A stretch of DNA of 64,000 bases from Doris montereyensis. Taxonomy: Eukaryota > Mollusca > Gastropoda > Nudibranchia > Dorididae. The notes beneath the pieces are model-generated. The model did not search any database. It had not been told where the DNA came from and saw nothing but the letters and a program-made list of their open reading frames with translations. The DNA lies in assembly GCA_037039925.1 (NCBI GenBank), contig JAXRKP010000176.1, forward strand, positions 221,616 to 285,615, written 5' to 3'. Made by a program: the position numbers and the translations under genes. Positions 1 to 10,508 of this stretch are shown piece by piece. Within the stretch, counting starts at the first letter, position 1; the number at the start of each line of letters is the position of its first letter.

Positions 1-530
1 TAATGCTGAAGTTGCAGACACCTGCTTGTCCTCTTAGGCGAGCGGAAAATGCTCTGACTGGCTCGTCTCTGTCCTGCCGCATCTGCTGTAATTGGACCCG
101 TGCGACCATTATGTTCTCTCGATGTACTGCAAGGGTCTTCATGTTCTTTAGAGTGGTCTCCTCAGTACCAGAGGATAGAGCACCGAAGGTCCTGGTAAGG
201 TCTTTGCGCAGTCCTCGTCGCAGCATTCCAGTAGTTGGAACACTATATCTGATCCCGTGAGGCGGGTGGCCTGTTTATATTCTGTCCATCTTCGAATGAA
301 GTATGCCCACTCTTCGCTGGTGCCTGATGCTGACACCGTGGGACGCGAACTTTCTCTGCCCTGGCCGCTGCTGTTGGAGCAGGCACGTGCTTGTGAGCTG
401 CATGAGCTGTAGCACTGTGGATGTCCAGAAGGCGGGTAAGTATGTCAGTTGGCGTGGCCGTGGGCCATTCAGCATCGCAGCCGGGAGCTGGGCACTTGAT
501 GGTTGCCATGACTGTCTGTGGTTCATTCAT
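1..530 (-). pseudogene. Ty3/Gypsy-type retrotransposon gag fragment, two frameshifts, cut by window edge
   Basis: On the minus strand a gag-like protein starts near 528 (MNEPQTVMATIKCPAPGCD) and can be followed to the window edge by changing frame twice, near 345 and near 205. The middle piece contains EEWAYFIRRWTEYKQATRL and a CCDED motif. The last piece (about 180 to 1) reads TLAVHRENIMVARVQLQQMR and then VRAFSARLRGQAGVC. Seen: a continuous protein-like signal across three frames. Known from memory: this N-terminal gag type is common in LTR retrotransposons of molluscs and other invertebrates, upstream of protease, RT, RNase H and integrase. Gag would form the particle that packages the element RNA. 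The rest of the element would lie left of the window. No LTR is identifiable here. The frameshifts make it a dead copy. Confidence 0.75.
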
Positions 531-935
531 AAATAAGTGTGCAACACTATTTGTCTGTTTAGTTTTTAATGTTTATTCAGAAATGACAATGAATGAACCA
601 AGATGACGATGGGTACTGGAAACAAACAGAAAGAATTGAAATGAAAAATGAAGTGAACTGATAGACGAAGAACCAACAAATGATATTTCTCTACCTTTGA
701 CAACATCGTCTCTGGTTCTAAACAATGAACCAAGACGATGATGCTATCAATCACGTTGCTGTTGAAGTATTTTAAAAATTAATAAAACTCTATATCAGGA
801 GGAGAAAATCTTGTGTTTCTATCCCAAAACGGTACTCGATTTGTCACCCGTAATCGGCAATACATCTGATACCAGTGACGAATAGCATTTTTTTTGCTCT
901 CAAGTATTAGTCATTATCGCTAATAGTCACTTCGA

Positions 936-1270
936 AAATAAAGCTAGAATCTAGAACTAGATCTAGTCTAGTTTAGATCTAGTCTGTATTCTATACATTT
1001 CACCACACATATAACTACAGTGAGGTTTAAGTATTTAATTTTGCATATTCGCTATACTCTAGATTAGATTTAGACTTAGATCTAGATCAAATGTGACAAC
1101 GCAACTGTCTGGGACTTGACAAAAATTATTACGTTCCAAGAACCTGATCATGTTAAATCTAGACCTAGACCTAGGTCTACAGGTAAAGAGTAAATGCACT
1201 TATCTGAAGACAAATGAAATGACGCTCCGATGAAACAATGAAAATCTCTATTAGTCTAGATCTAAATCTT
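936..1270. repeat. Cluster of dispersed CTAGATCT-type palindromic motifs
   Basis: The AT-rich stretch 531-1740 has no gene that I can support. Within it, short words built from CTAGA/AGATCT occur many times (near 940-985, 1060-1090, 1155-1175 and 1252-1265). The same words recur in other gene-free parts of the window. A short TA-rich run lies at 1621-1652. Function unknown. Confidence 0.7.
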
Positions 1271-1739
1271 CAAAGAGTGGCAGAAAGCCTCTACAAAAGA
1301 ATGAAACTAATAAACTGTTATTATTTGATATGCATAAGCGCATTATTGTTTACAACCGGTTGGCCTAGACCGGAAGTCCTTAGCAAAGTGGTCATCGTCT
1401 GGAAGTGAATAAATTGAGTCACAAATCACATTTTTGATAAATTCTACATTGACAGAACACTTAATTTTGATAGCCTATGTTTATTCTAGGGTCTATTAGA
1501 TTTGTTTTGTTGCTTTTTGTAGTATGCCATCTGCTTCCGTTTAAAAGATTACCTCGCACAAAGATACCTCAGAATAGGACGGTTTCATTGGTCAACGTGA
1601 ATCGCAATCAGGCTTCCAAATTTATATATATAGATATATATATATGTATCTATAATGAGTGTGTAAAGATACCGTGAGTGTTGAAATTGAAAGAAAGTCC
1701 ATCATGTGCGGTGAGGTAAGGCATATAGTTTACTTACTG

Positions 1740-2458
1740 CCCATTATACCGGTTGGCATGTAGGGCAGCAATGAAAGATTTCCATCTCTCTTTTCATGGC
1801 AAGCGTCTTTATGGAATTGCAGGTTTCGCCCTAGTCTTTAATCTCATTCTCTACTGTTCTTCTCCAAGTTGTCTTTGGCCTGCCAGGTCTCCTTTTCCCT
1901 TCAGAAGTCCAATGTAGGGCAGTCTTATGCTCCTTTCTTCTTTTCTTAAAACGTGCCCTACCCACCTCCATCTTCTTTTAAGCAGGATGTTTTGCATGCG
2001 GTCTATTTTTGCATTTTCGGAGAAGAGTCGCGTTTTAAATTTTCTTTGGCCAAAATATATTTTGGATTTTTCGCAGGCATTTGGTGTGAAATGAGGTAAA
2101 CTCGTTCATGTCTCTGTCCTTCATCCGACAGCATTCAGATCCATATAGTAGAGTTGATAGGACACAGCTTTGGTAGATGTTTAGTTTTGTTTTAAGATTA
2201 TATTCTTTTGTTTTCCATACATTTTGAAGTAGTTTGAAGGAGTTTCTTGCTTTGTTTAGACGTCTGTTGATGTCTTTGTCAGCTCCTCCGTTGCTAGTGA
2301 CAATGCTGTCTAAATGTGTAAATTCCTTGGTTTGTATGCTATTGTTTTTTATGAGGATTGAGAGGGATTTTACATATTTAATGTCATTAACTCAGATTTG
2401 ATAAGGTTTATTTTTAAGCCTATCTGTTGACCAAAAGAGCTTAGCCGTGATGTTTTAA
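1740..2458 (-). pseudogene. Non-LTR retrotransposon RT, C-terminal fragment
   Basis: Reading the minus strand from about 2458 down gives, through several frames, FGQQIGLKINLIKSELMTLN, then FTHLDSIVTSNGGADKDINR, RLNKARNSFKLLQNVWKTK, YQSCVLSTLLYGSECCRMKD, LKRRWRWVGHVLRKEERS and GRPKTTWRRTVENEIKD. This is the thumb and C-terminal tail of an endonuclease-RT type LINE protein. The order and spacing match the family. The catalytic palm motifs (YxDD) would lie upstream and are not present. There are several stops and frameshifts. The clade is uncertain (RTE-like or a relative). It ends near 1740 with no clear 3' tail repeat. Confidence 0.8.
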
Positions 2459-2624
2459 GGCATATAGTTTGCACAGTTCTTAATCTTATAATGGAAAAAG
2501 TTTAAGTATTATTAGTATTAATTGATGAAATTAAGTCATTGACAAGGCTAAACAGCAAAAGAAACAACAGGTCGCTATAACTTTATTTTAAATTGATTAT
2601 GTAATAGAAAAAAAAAAAAATAGA

Positions 2625-2880
2625 AGAAGAAATGATCATCAACAACTTAAAGGGTTAGACAGCATAAAATATAACAGGCTACCTCTTGTCATGAGCGGTG
2701 ATTTCATGGTTTAAGGTAAGAAAAGCTAATGCATAAAAGAAAATCAAAGATCATTTATTGCCTTAGTTCATTAAGTTTTCCTGCCCTCAGCCATGAAATC
2801 CCCGCTTATGACGAGTTAATCTGTTGTATCTTTAACAGTCTAACCTCCAAGTCGTCAATGATCAATCAATCTTATTTTTA
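2625..2880. repeat. Foldback element (imperfect inverted repeat, arms of about 105 bp)
   Basis: The segment 2632-2737 reappears inverted at about 2763-2870, at roughly three-quarters identity by eye. Matching words include GATTTCATGG with ATGAGCGGTG on the left, against CCATGAAATC and CCGCTTATGA on the right, with GTTAGACAG against CAGTCTAAC further out. The loop between the arms is about 25 bp. A poly-A run precedes it (2610-2621). It has no coding capacity. It could be a MITE or foldback transposon; target duplications are not obvious. Confidence 0.7.
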
Positions 2881-2937
2881 AACATGGAATACTACAATTT
2901 GAAAAGGATACAGATGTAGAAAAGGATACAGTTGGGA

Positions 2938-4165
2938 TCAAAGGAAGACAAAATCTCCTGTGGACATGTCTGTGAGGATTTGGGAAACTTCTATGTCATA
3001 GTCCTCCGACTCAGTTTCCACATGCATCTAGTAGCCAATGATGACTTTTCCTGTCTTTCCTTTGGCCTTCGTTGATTTCAGCCGTATCATCCTTCCGCAG
3101 TATGTGGTATTGGTGCCATCCTGAGATTCCCATGTGTCACGAACTAGGGCACCAATGAGAGAGGAGTCAAAGTCAATGAGTCGATGTATCCATAAACGCT
3201 GGTCTGCAGGAATCAATGCGAAAGCATTGCTCTCCTTGTTAGACTTAAGGACTGCAGTCTTGATCTCCTTTTCCAGTCTTGTCCTCAATCTCTTGTTCCT
3301 CATCTGACTTCGCTCGATCGTGCGATTCCGCATTTCTGACCGTACTAAACCATTGGCCACAATGTCAGACTTTGAAGCTCTGCACCTTTGGTCATGAAAA
3401 AGGTGATCCGCGCATCTTGATCTTTATGACAGCTAAGCCGGTCTAAGGTCTTGTTTATCTTATTCTTAGCCCAAACTGTACCATCGATAAATCCAATCGA
3501 GGCACTGGGGGCACGTCGCCAGAGACCATCACACATGCCGAAAGTCCGCTCAGCCCATATATTATTCGGACTTGTGGACTGTGTGTTGCGAAGGAGCTGA
3601 ATGGATGGATCTGAGATAGGGCCTTTGGTGTAAGACTCAGCTGATTTGTGAATACCTTTAAGAAGGCATCCAGTAACAGCTGAAGAGTAGCAGTCAGGAA
3701 GACGATGTCCACTGGAGCTGTCTGCAACGCTTAGAAAATATCGTTAACAACCACTGGCTGATTGAAGGAATCTCGTCGTCAACATGATGCTGGTGTTGTC
3801 TCGGTACCTCCGCAAAGTGATCTCACATGCCTGCAGGAATGGTACCATCTCCAGATGAGAACGCTTGGCTGTGTTGGCGTAAAAGAGCACCAATCCAAGG
3901 GCCTGTGATCAGTTTTCTACACAGGCCGACAGCTTGAAGTTGGATCATTTGCTGGTGATCTTCCATCTGTTTCCCGAGGACCTTCGAGCCATACTGGTTG
4001 TTGCAGTACTTTGTCAGATAAAGGGACAAGGCCTCCCGGTAAAGGATGATAACCCCTGCTGAGTAAAAAAAAAAAGACATGAAGGCGGTTGCCAACATAG
4101 AGAACGAATGTCCTGCTGTGTATATTTCTCTCTGAAGAAAGCCTTAAAGGTAGCGGGATCCCCAT
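2938..4165 (-). pseudogene. C-terminal part of a large TE-like protein, superfamily not recognised
   Basis: Minus-strand coding signal runs from about 4165 to a stop at 2938-2940, with frame changes. In order: ALSLYLTKYCNNQYGSKVLG, KRSHLEMVPFLQACEITLRR, AERTFGMCDGLWRRAPSASI, AKNKINKTLDRLSCHKDQD, a Lys/Arg/Glu-rich helix (NRTIERSQMRNKRLRTRLEK) and a tail DYDIEVSQILTDMSTGDFVF. A TAG stop separates the tail from the preceding piece. From memory this layout matches a family of long proteins repeated many times in cnidarian, mollusc and fish genomes. I cannot name its transposon superfamily. Pieces at 5430-6129 and 8410-8640 look like upstream parts of the same protein in the correct order. Confidence 0.5.
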
Positions 4166-4184
4166 TCTGCTTGTATCTCAGCTT

Positions 4185-4430
4185 TGCGATTTATTTCATC
4201 CTATTTGTGGGTTATTGTGATTTAATAGTCTAATCTAGAGCTAGATAAGATTAAGGTCGATCTGCTTGAGTTGAGGTGGCCTAGAAACTAGATCTAGATT
4301 TTTTATGGCGGCTTGACAGCCCTATGGCATAGCTTTCCCTAGGGCGTATATCAGCGTATAAATAGATCTGGTTTGTTGACAGATAAAAATTATTTCTTGC
4401 TCGGCGTTCCAGAGAAATTTATTGCTTTAT
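4185..4430. repeat. Dispersed repeat, copy 1 (second copy at 32404-32665)
   Basis: This AT-rich, CTAGATCT-containing segment aligns collinearly with 32404-32665. Shared words include GTGAGTTATTGTG-like start, AGATTAAGGTCGATCTGCTT (here) against AGATTAAGATCGATCTGCTT, CTTTCCCTAGG, TATCAGCGTAT and TTCGGCGTTCCA-like ends. No coding potential seen. The two copies show that part of the apparently unique AT-rich DNA here is itself an interspersed repeat. Confidence 0.75.
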
Positions 4431-5221
4431 TTCAACTCAGTACACCATGCCTCTATACATAAGTTAAATTGATAGGAACAAATAGGAACAGTTTTACTTT
4501 AAGCCAATTTTCAAAATCTATCTCCTCCCTTAGTTATGAATTAAATCACTCAAAATCTGTGCAGATCGTCTTTTCCGTTCAATATCTAGAGAATGACGTT
4601 GGTTTAAAAAAAATAATTTGGATAATAAAAAGAAAAGATTTTTTGAAAATAATGTATATCGTGAATATATAAAAACGGCATTTTTATTTTTTAAAAATAA
4701 AATTTCTCAATGAGTTTACAATCAAGATATCAAAAAACCCTTATGTCATTTTATTAATATTGGCAAGAGGAACCTGTGTGCCAAATTAATACAAATCGTT
4801 TGGTAAATGGCAGACGAGATTAGAATTTTAGTTTGAAAAACCTACATTTTGAGAAAAATGCAAGTAAAAAAAACAAAAGAAAATAACACAAAATAAATGC
4901 TTCAGACGGGTTTTCCTTGGTGTAGCAACCCCTTACTCTTTCGACAATCTCTGGCATTGTTACTAATGTAAAGAGGATTATAAATCTAAGTTTAGATGTG
5001 AGCTGTTGTGAAAATAGACATCAAAATGACTAGATCTAGTCCCCCTCCCCCATTCCTATGCTTGTGCGCGTTTTTACATACACACTGATGCGCAACGCCT
5101 CTTACGTCACACAGCGATGGACCGAAGTGACGAGCGGTGTCGGCAGAAGCCAGGTGACCTTGGTGTTGCCATATTTGGCGATTATTAGCCACCAATATAC
5201 AGGTTTTTACTGCCATTTTCT
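4431..5221. other. No recognisable gene
   Basis: AT-rich sequence with short open frames only. None has protein-family motifs. A single CTAGATCT word lies near 5030. I see nothing to annotate. Confidence 0.6.
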
Positions 5222-5420
5222 CAGTCAGTGTTAGTGTTGTTTGATCATGGTTTAAAATAAATGAAAAGAAAAAGCAGAAGAGAAAGAACGAGAGAAAAGG
5301 GAGGAAAGAAAAGAGGATAGAGAGTAAGAGTAGGAAAGGATAGAAATAGAAAAGAACAACGCCAAGTGTTGCTGGGATTCATGGTTTAAAAATAAAAGAA
5401 AAAGAAGAAGAGGAGAAGTG
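5222..5420. repeat. Two tandem copies of a roughly 137-bp purine-rich repeat
   Basis: The sequence beginning AGTGTTGTTTGATCATGGTT near 5229 is repeated as AGTGTTGCTGGGATTCATGG near 5359. Each copy continues into TTTAAAATAAA and a long G/A-rich run. A related copy lies at about 13000-13075, with the same GTGTTGG, TGGTTAAAA and ACAACGCCA words, directly after a LINE-A fragment. This suggests a dispersed non-coding repeat unit. Confidence 0.6.
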
Positions 5421-5429
5421 AGTTTCCAC

Positions 5430-6129
5430 TGGGGAGTTTCAAGATGAATCTCATTCGCATGCTTTGCATCGACAGTAATGGCATCTCAGCTGATTGTGGC
5501 AACACTGCAGGTCATAAGGGTCTCTGTCATCTGAAGAAGAGACAGACAACCTAATTTGTAAGCCACCCATGAAACGGTAGATTTACTGGGAAGCATTGGA
5601 ACTTGCAAGGCCCCCATATCCATCAGCGCATGGCTAATGAGTTGGTCTGTATGAGCAACAGGTACCTATGAAAGTATTGAAAGCAATGACCTATACATTA
5701 CCATTCAAACTGATAGAAGATAAGTTTGTGATCCCTTGCATTGCTGCTCTAGTGCATCATCCGTCACAGGATGACCCTGAAGAGAATGAAGATAATGGTT
5801 CAACTCCAACAGCTGGGAAATTTTCAATTCTCAGTGAGGCTGCCTGATTTTTCAATCCACCAATGAAGGCATCTTTCTGGCGAAGAAAATGTTGGAAGAG
5901 TTTTAATCTTTTTGTTTCTTTCCTCTCATTCTGCTGCATCAGCCCTGGATGGCTTGTCGGCAGATCTCAGTTTTCTCTGAAGCACCACTCTTTGACATCA
6001 AAGGGAAGTTTCAATTGCAGACTTGTGTGCCAGACATTGCTGAAGAGCACGGTTCTATCTTCTTAGTCGCTGTGACAGTTATTTGACAGTGTGCTAGAGC
6101 TTCTCATACCTAAGTGAGACGTGAGACCT
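5430..6129 (-). pseudogene. N-terminal/middle part of the unrecognised large TE-like protein, copy 1
   Basis: Minus strand, high to low coordinates: a Lys/Glu-rich coiled-coil-like stretch (MQQNERKETKRLKLFQHFLR, then RQKDAFIGGLKNQAASLRIE, 5757-5939), then HALMDMGALQVPMLPSKST (about 5565-5622), then VATISWDAITVDAKHANEIH (about 5455-5510) with one in-frame stop before DAITVD. The HALMD block closely matches the second copy at 10509-10721 (HALMDLGVSQVQLLPSKST). The last block has the look of the first beta strand of an RNase H-like transposase core (an Asp followed by EIH), but that is inference. The gene is broken by stops and shifts. Confidence 0.55.
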
Positions 6130-8409
6130 TTAAGCCCTGGAGAATTTTCGGGTGATCAGCCTTATATCCCTATGTAAAGGGAAATAACTCCGTCAAAATT
6201 GGGAGTGACATATTTTAAAATTTCATATAAAATCTATTTATACACATTGCCACAAAACAAACTTTTTTACACACAGAAATGAATAGAGATTCTGAAAAAA
6301 ACATGTTTGGGGTAGTTTATGGTTATTGAAAACCTGGTCGGGGTTGTAAAGTGTGGAAAATAATGAAAAAAAGTTTATGTGATAAGATGTCACTCACACA
6401 AGAGCATCAAAATGTCAATTCATAAGCTCATTGTGGTATGCTCCAAAGCAAAAGTCCTTACACAAATGAACCTGGCACAAAGTGCAACCCCACACAGTCT
6501 CTGGAAGCCTATTACGGGAATTTTTGTTGCCATTCTTCCTGCACCAAGCGCAACACTTTTTCCTCCCATGAAGCCGAATGACGACATGCTCCGAAGGATC
6601 ACTTGAGGCATGTCCAGCCAAGTTGATTGAATCAGAGCGACTCCTTTTTCTTGTAGAGTTACCCTGACAAAGACTCATAAGGATGCCTAGTCTAAAATCA
6701 AGGTTACCAAGTTTGTTTGATCTATATTATTTCCGGTAGACAATCCACGCATTTATGATGGCAACTTGCACGAGAAACCAAACAGTACACCTCCACCACT
6801 TCTTAGACCTTCGCCCAACAGGATAATAAGGTCTATATTGATCATGCAAATCTACTCCTCCCATAGATTTATTGTACTCCACGACAGAGAGGGGAATTTC
6901 TTTTTGCACAGGGCCATTCTTGGTACGACGCTGCACAGAAGTGGAGGTGGGGTTGCAAGCGGTGGACAACACAGTTACGGGGTGTTTATCAACCCAGAGT
7001 GTAGCGAGAAGATTTCCCTGTTGCTTCATTTTGGTTGTGCCTTTTGCCATCCTTTGTTTTTTTGAAAATTCTTTTGGCCACCCTTGTCGGTTTGGCCTGA
7101 TGGTCGAGCAAGAGTAGGTGCCTGCTGGAGAAGATCTGTGGCAAGTTTCACGGACGAAAAGAAATTGTCGAAGAAAAAATGATGTCCTCTGTTGTGGAAA
7201 CGTTCCCCAAGTGTGGTTATCACATCATAGCCAAGGCCGTTGGGAGTGACTTTTGATTTTCCTGTGTAGATGTTGAAGTCCAGAAGGTAGCCAGTATGAG
7301 GGTCTGCAGCACACCACACCTTTACACCCCACGGAGTGGGCTTACCACGGATATACTGTTTGAAGTATAGCGTCCAGTATATTGCACCATGGCCTCACCA
7401 AAGCTGATGTCACGTCCAGGTAGGTAGAGAGACCTCGAGCGATCAGCCACTAAGTCCAAAAGAGGTCTCACTTTGAATAAGGGGTCATGATCAGGATGAC
7501 CCCTTGGAAGAAAGGCAGTGTTGTTATTCAGATGGAAATATTGATTTAGCTTTTCATAACGTAGCCTGGTGATGACTGATGTGACCGCTTCAACCGGAAG
7601 AAGAGGATGGTCCGAAAAGTAGTTTTTATAACACGGAAGTCTCTTTATACCGAAACAAATGTTCAGATAAAAAAAAAATTCATGTCAGAGAGAGTGCATG
7701 TGACCCACCTCTCATCCACCTTGTTATTTTTATCCTGTTTCTGTTGGGCATAGATATATGTTTGCCTTACAGCCTCTTCCATAAAAGTTTCAGGAATAAA
7801 CAAATGGAAATAGTCAATGGGCTCTGCAGCCTCGGGTAGACTATGAAGCACTGCACTAACATAATCAATAAAGTTGTTGACATTTACATTCGATAATCGA
7901 TCAGTCCATCCACTGGTTTCACCTTCCTCTCGAGATCTAGATCTACTTTCATTTTGCTCTGTCTGGTTGTCTAAGTCCAATTAATCGGACTCGGATTCAC
8001 TGTCACTTTCTAGAGCACCTAAAATATCATCGTCCATATCACTCTCATCATCGTTTTCCGTGGCTCCATCATAAAATGAGCCATTGTCATCATTTTCACC
8101 GTTATTGGGGGTCGATGAAACATTAGAAAGCATGTCTGACAGGAATTGGAAAGCCATTTTCACGTGGAGAAACAAGGTGGTTTTACTCGATACGTAACTT
8201 TGCTTCCAGCAGGGTTTCCGGTCCGATTTTTATATCACCAGAAAGGGAAATTACTCTGGAAATCATTTCTATAGGCCAATAGAATGTGCTGGTTTGATAA
8301 CGCAAGTTACTATATCGAAAAGGTAAACAATGTCGGATCGGCGTATAGCGGCGCAACAGGGCTTTGGCGATAGAGGCGTATAGGGGGCGCACTGTGGCTG
8401 AGAGGGTTA
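6130..8409 (-). mobile_element. piggyBac-1 element, right end clear, left end tentative
   Basis: The right boundary is AGAGGG followed by TTAA at 8406-8409. On the coding strand the element therefore starts TTAA-CCCTCTCAGCCAC, the expected form for piggyBac (TTAA target, CCC-start terminus). The left boundary is tentative: the best TTAA beyond the C-terminal coding end is at 6130-6133 (TTAAGCCCTGG), but it does not repeat the right-end sequence well. The flanks at 8410 and below 6130 both carry coding pieces of the same unrecognised TE-like protein, which supports insertion of piggyBac-1 into an older element. Confidence 0.65.
6415..8175 (-). pseudogene. piggyBac transposase (DDE_Tnp_1_7 type), broken
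   Basis: A cut-and-paste DDE transposase that would act in the nucleus on TTAA sites. From the N-terminus: an acidic region (NDDESDMDDDILGALESDSE), an in-frame TAA at 7981-7983, then LDLDNQTEQNE and PIDYFHLFIPETFMEEAV. A shift near the poly-A run at 7671-7678 leads to GIKRLPCYKNYFSDHPLLP and DISFGEAMVQYTGRYTS. After another shift near 7350 come VWCAADPHTGYLLDFNIYTG, GHHFFFDNFFSSVKLATDLL, then (another shift near 7045) NKSMGGVDLHDQYRPYYPVG. The C-terminus has a Cys-rich finger (CCAWC, then CTLCQVHLCKDFC). The second and third catalytic Asp (DNFF, GVDLHD) are present. The first (usually DEAM) is Gly, codon at 7397-7399. At least four breaks make it non-functional. Confidence 0.9.
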
Positions 8410-8640
8410 AGCATAAGAGACGATCACGCTTCAGGTTCTTGGGAGATGCATGACTTGGCCCTGGTGATTTGAAAATCAGAGCAGTTTCTAGTTTTGAAAC
8501 AGAAAGGACTTCATTAGCAAATACCGTCACATCCTGAAAAGACATAGATGGGCTTGGTAACTTAGCACCAGAAGGAGTGCTACAGCTGGTAGATGTCTAA
8601 GTTGCAGATCTTCCTGTGGGTTGAAATCCAAAGTCATCTT
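8410..8640 (-). pseudogene. Possible N-terminal segment of the unrecognised large TE-like protein
   Basis: The minus strand reads GFQPTGRSAT near 8610, then MSFQDVTVFANEVLSVSKLE, KSPGPSHASPKNLKRDRLLC, ending exactly at the TTAA where piggyBac-1 begins. Ser/Pro-rich text of this sort is plausible for the N-terminus of the protein whose coiled coil lies at 5757-5939. If piggyBac-1 is removed, the strand and order agree. This is inference from layout; no second copy of this segment is seen in the window. Confidence 0.35.
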
Positions 8641-8711
8641 GTAGAAAAGAAATGGCATCTTTTTCTTCTTCTTTGTGATGTAGAGGCCCCCAGTAGGAGG
8701 ATCAGCCTACA

Positions 8712-9960
8712 TTAACAATGTTGGAATAGGTGTGTTATGACAATTATAGTATAACACGAATTGAACAAACATGAACAGAGTGTCAAGTTGATTAATTTGT
8801 GATGCAAGTAGATATGATTTTCTTGAACATGCTCGGATTTCCCGTTTCGGATGCTTCTGGTGACAGATTGTTCCACATACAAATTGCTGATGGAAAGAGT
8901 GAATGTAGATATGTGTTTGTTCTGGCGTTTGGAATAGCCAGTCTGTTGTTGTGTCCCCTTGTTCTCCTGGCTGTCGGGAAAACTGACGTTGGTTTGTTGG
9001 TGAAAAATTTTGTGGACTGTTGTCACTTTGTCCCTTTTTCGTCGTGCTCATAGTGTTTCGAGGCCAAGTTTGTTCATTAGGCCTGATGCGCTAGTGTGGG
9101 GTGAGAAGTCGCCACATATTCATCGTGCTGCTCTCCTTTGCACTATTTCCAATGCGTTAATGTCTTTATGGTGATGTGGGTCCCACACGACACTAGCGTA
9201 TTCCAGTATTGGCCGCACTAAGGTTTCCAAACAGTGCGTTTGAATGGAGATCGGGCATCCTTTTAAGTTGCGACAGATGAATGCGCTGATTTTATTAGTT
9301 TGGGCTGTTATTACTGATGAGCGCCCCAGTTCAGGTTCTTTGCTATTTCTATTCCGAGATATTTTGCAGATTCTACTTTTTCAAGAGTACGGTTGTGGAG
9401 TATGTAGTCATATTTTATGGGCACGCGTTTGTTCGTGATGATTAAGGTGTTGCATTTTGTTGCGTTGAACTCCATCATCCATTTAGTTCCCCATTCATTG
9501 AGTTTTTTAACATCGTTGTTGAGATTGGTACAGTCCTGACCTGTATGAATGTGTTTATATAGCACAGTGTCGTCCGCGAAGAGTTTTGGATTTGATTTAA
9601 GGTTGTATGGCAGGTCATTGATGTAAATTAGAAACAATGTAGGTCCAAGTACAGATCCTTGTGGTACACCTGATGTTACTAGACCGATGTCAGATTTTTG
9701 ACCACCGACGACAACTTCTTGGGTTTGTCCGCTCAGAAAAGATTGTATCCAGTTCAACGTTTTTTCATGTATACTTGCTATCATTTTCAATTTCTTCAAA
9801 GGAGGCGCATGTGTGGTACTTTGTCGAACGCCTTTGCAAAGTCTGATAATATGACATCTGTTTGACCGCCTCTGTCGAGTTACCAATGTGATATCATGTG
9901 GAATCCCCTTAGCCGACACTTTTTTCATCTGCAGACCTTTTCTGCAAGCCTCCAAGATCA
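8712..9960 (-). pseudogene. CR1/L2-like LINE reverse transcriptase, C-terminal two-thirds
   Basis: RT of a non-LTR retrotransposon. Minus strand in order: QTDVILSDFAKAFDKVPHMR (motif A with catalytic Asp, about 9820-9870, in a shifted frame), WIQSFLSGQTQEVVVGG, SGVPQGSVLGPTLFLIYIND (motif B), LFADDTVLYKH (FADD catalytic motif), EWGTKWMMEFNATKCNTLI, and KVESAKYLGIEIAKNLNWG. After a stop near 9311 come HCLETLVRPILEYASVVWDP, VQRRAAR and LGLETL, and a degraded tail to about 8712. The open part 9311-9961 is 216 codons. The part upstream of motif A in that open frame (9880-9961) does not look like RT and may belong to another repeat. The first-strand endonuclease is missing (5' truncation). Two or more stops and a shift disable it. 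Confidence 0.88.
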
Positions 9961-10508
9961 ATAGGAGGTCATCTTGACAAGTTTTGTCTGAGATTTTGGC
10001 ATCTGAAATGTTAAAGATACGAAAGATAGATCTACAGAGATCAGTTACAGAAGAAGAGTTAACACATTATATTTAACTTATATTGCTAAGAGTACTCAAA
10101 ATGTATGTTGATTTTTTTTAATGAACCATTAAATCAACGACAGAACAAAGTTAAGTTATAAAAATGTGTTGTATACCCACACGGCCACATTAACAGCAAT
10201 TAGATAAATGGTGAGATGTCGCTGCGATCACCCACGGCCGGAATTCATCAATGAAAGTATTGAAAGAAATTGACATGTTTTAAGTGCAGCCACCCCTTTG
10301 TCAACTGAGATTCAAGTATACATTATTATAGCAAATCTTAATACACAGAATTAACAAGCCAACATAGCTAACTTGTACACAGGAAGGAATGTTAAACGCA
10401 TATAAAAGGTAATCAAGCATTTTGTTACCTTATTGATTCCAAGGAGTTCTTTATACTATAGTGATAAAATCAACATAACTTCACTCTTGGTTTACCTTTC
10501 AGTTGAAT
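9961..10508. other. No recognisable gene
   Basis: AT-rich sequence with no coding motif that I can support. A minus-strand phrase ISDAKISDKTCQDDLLLILE spans about 9950-10010, and an AG acceptor-like TTTCAG lies on that strand near 10006. This could be an exon of a further TE, but nothing identifies it. Confidence 0.4.

Noticed and set aside
3..260. 85-codon plus-strand frame at the window start
   Set aside because: It is antisense to the gag fragment, which has clear protein similarity on the minus strand.
8799..9053. 84-codon plus-strand frame with a hydrophobic stretch
   Set aside because: It is antisense to the C-terminal part of the CR1-like LINE.
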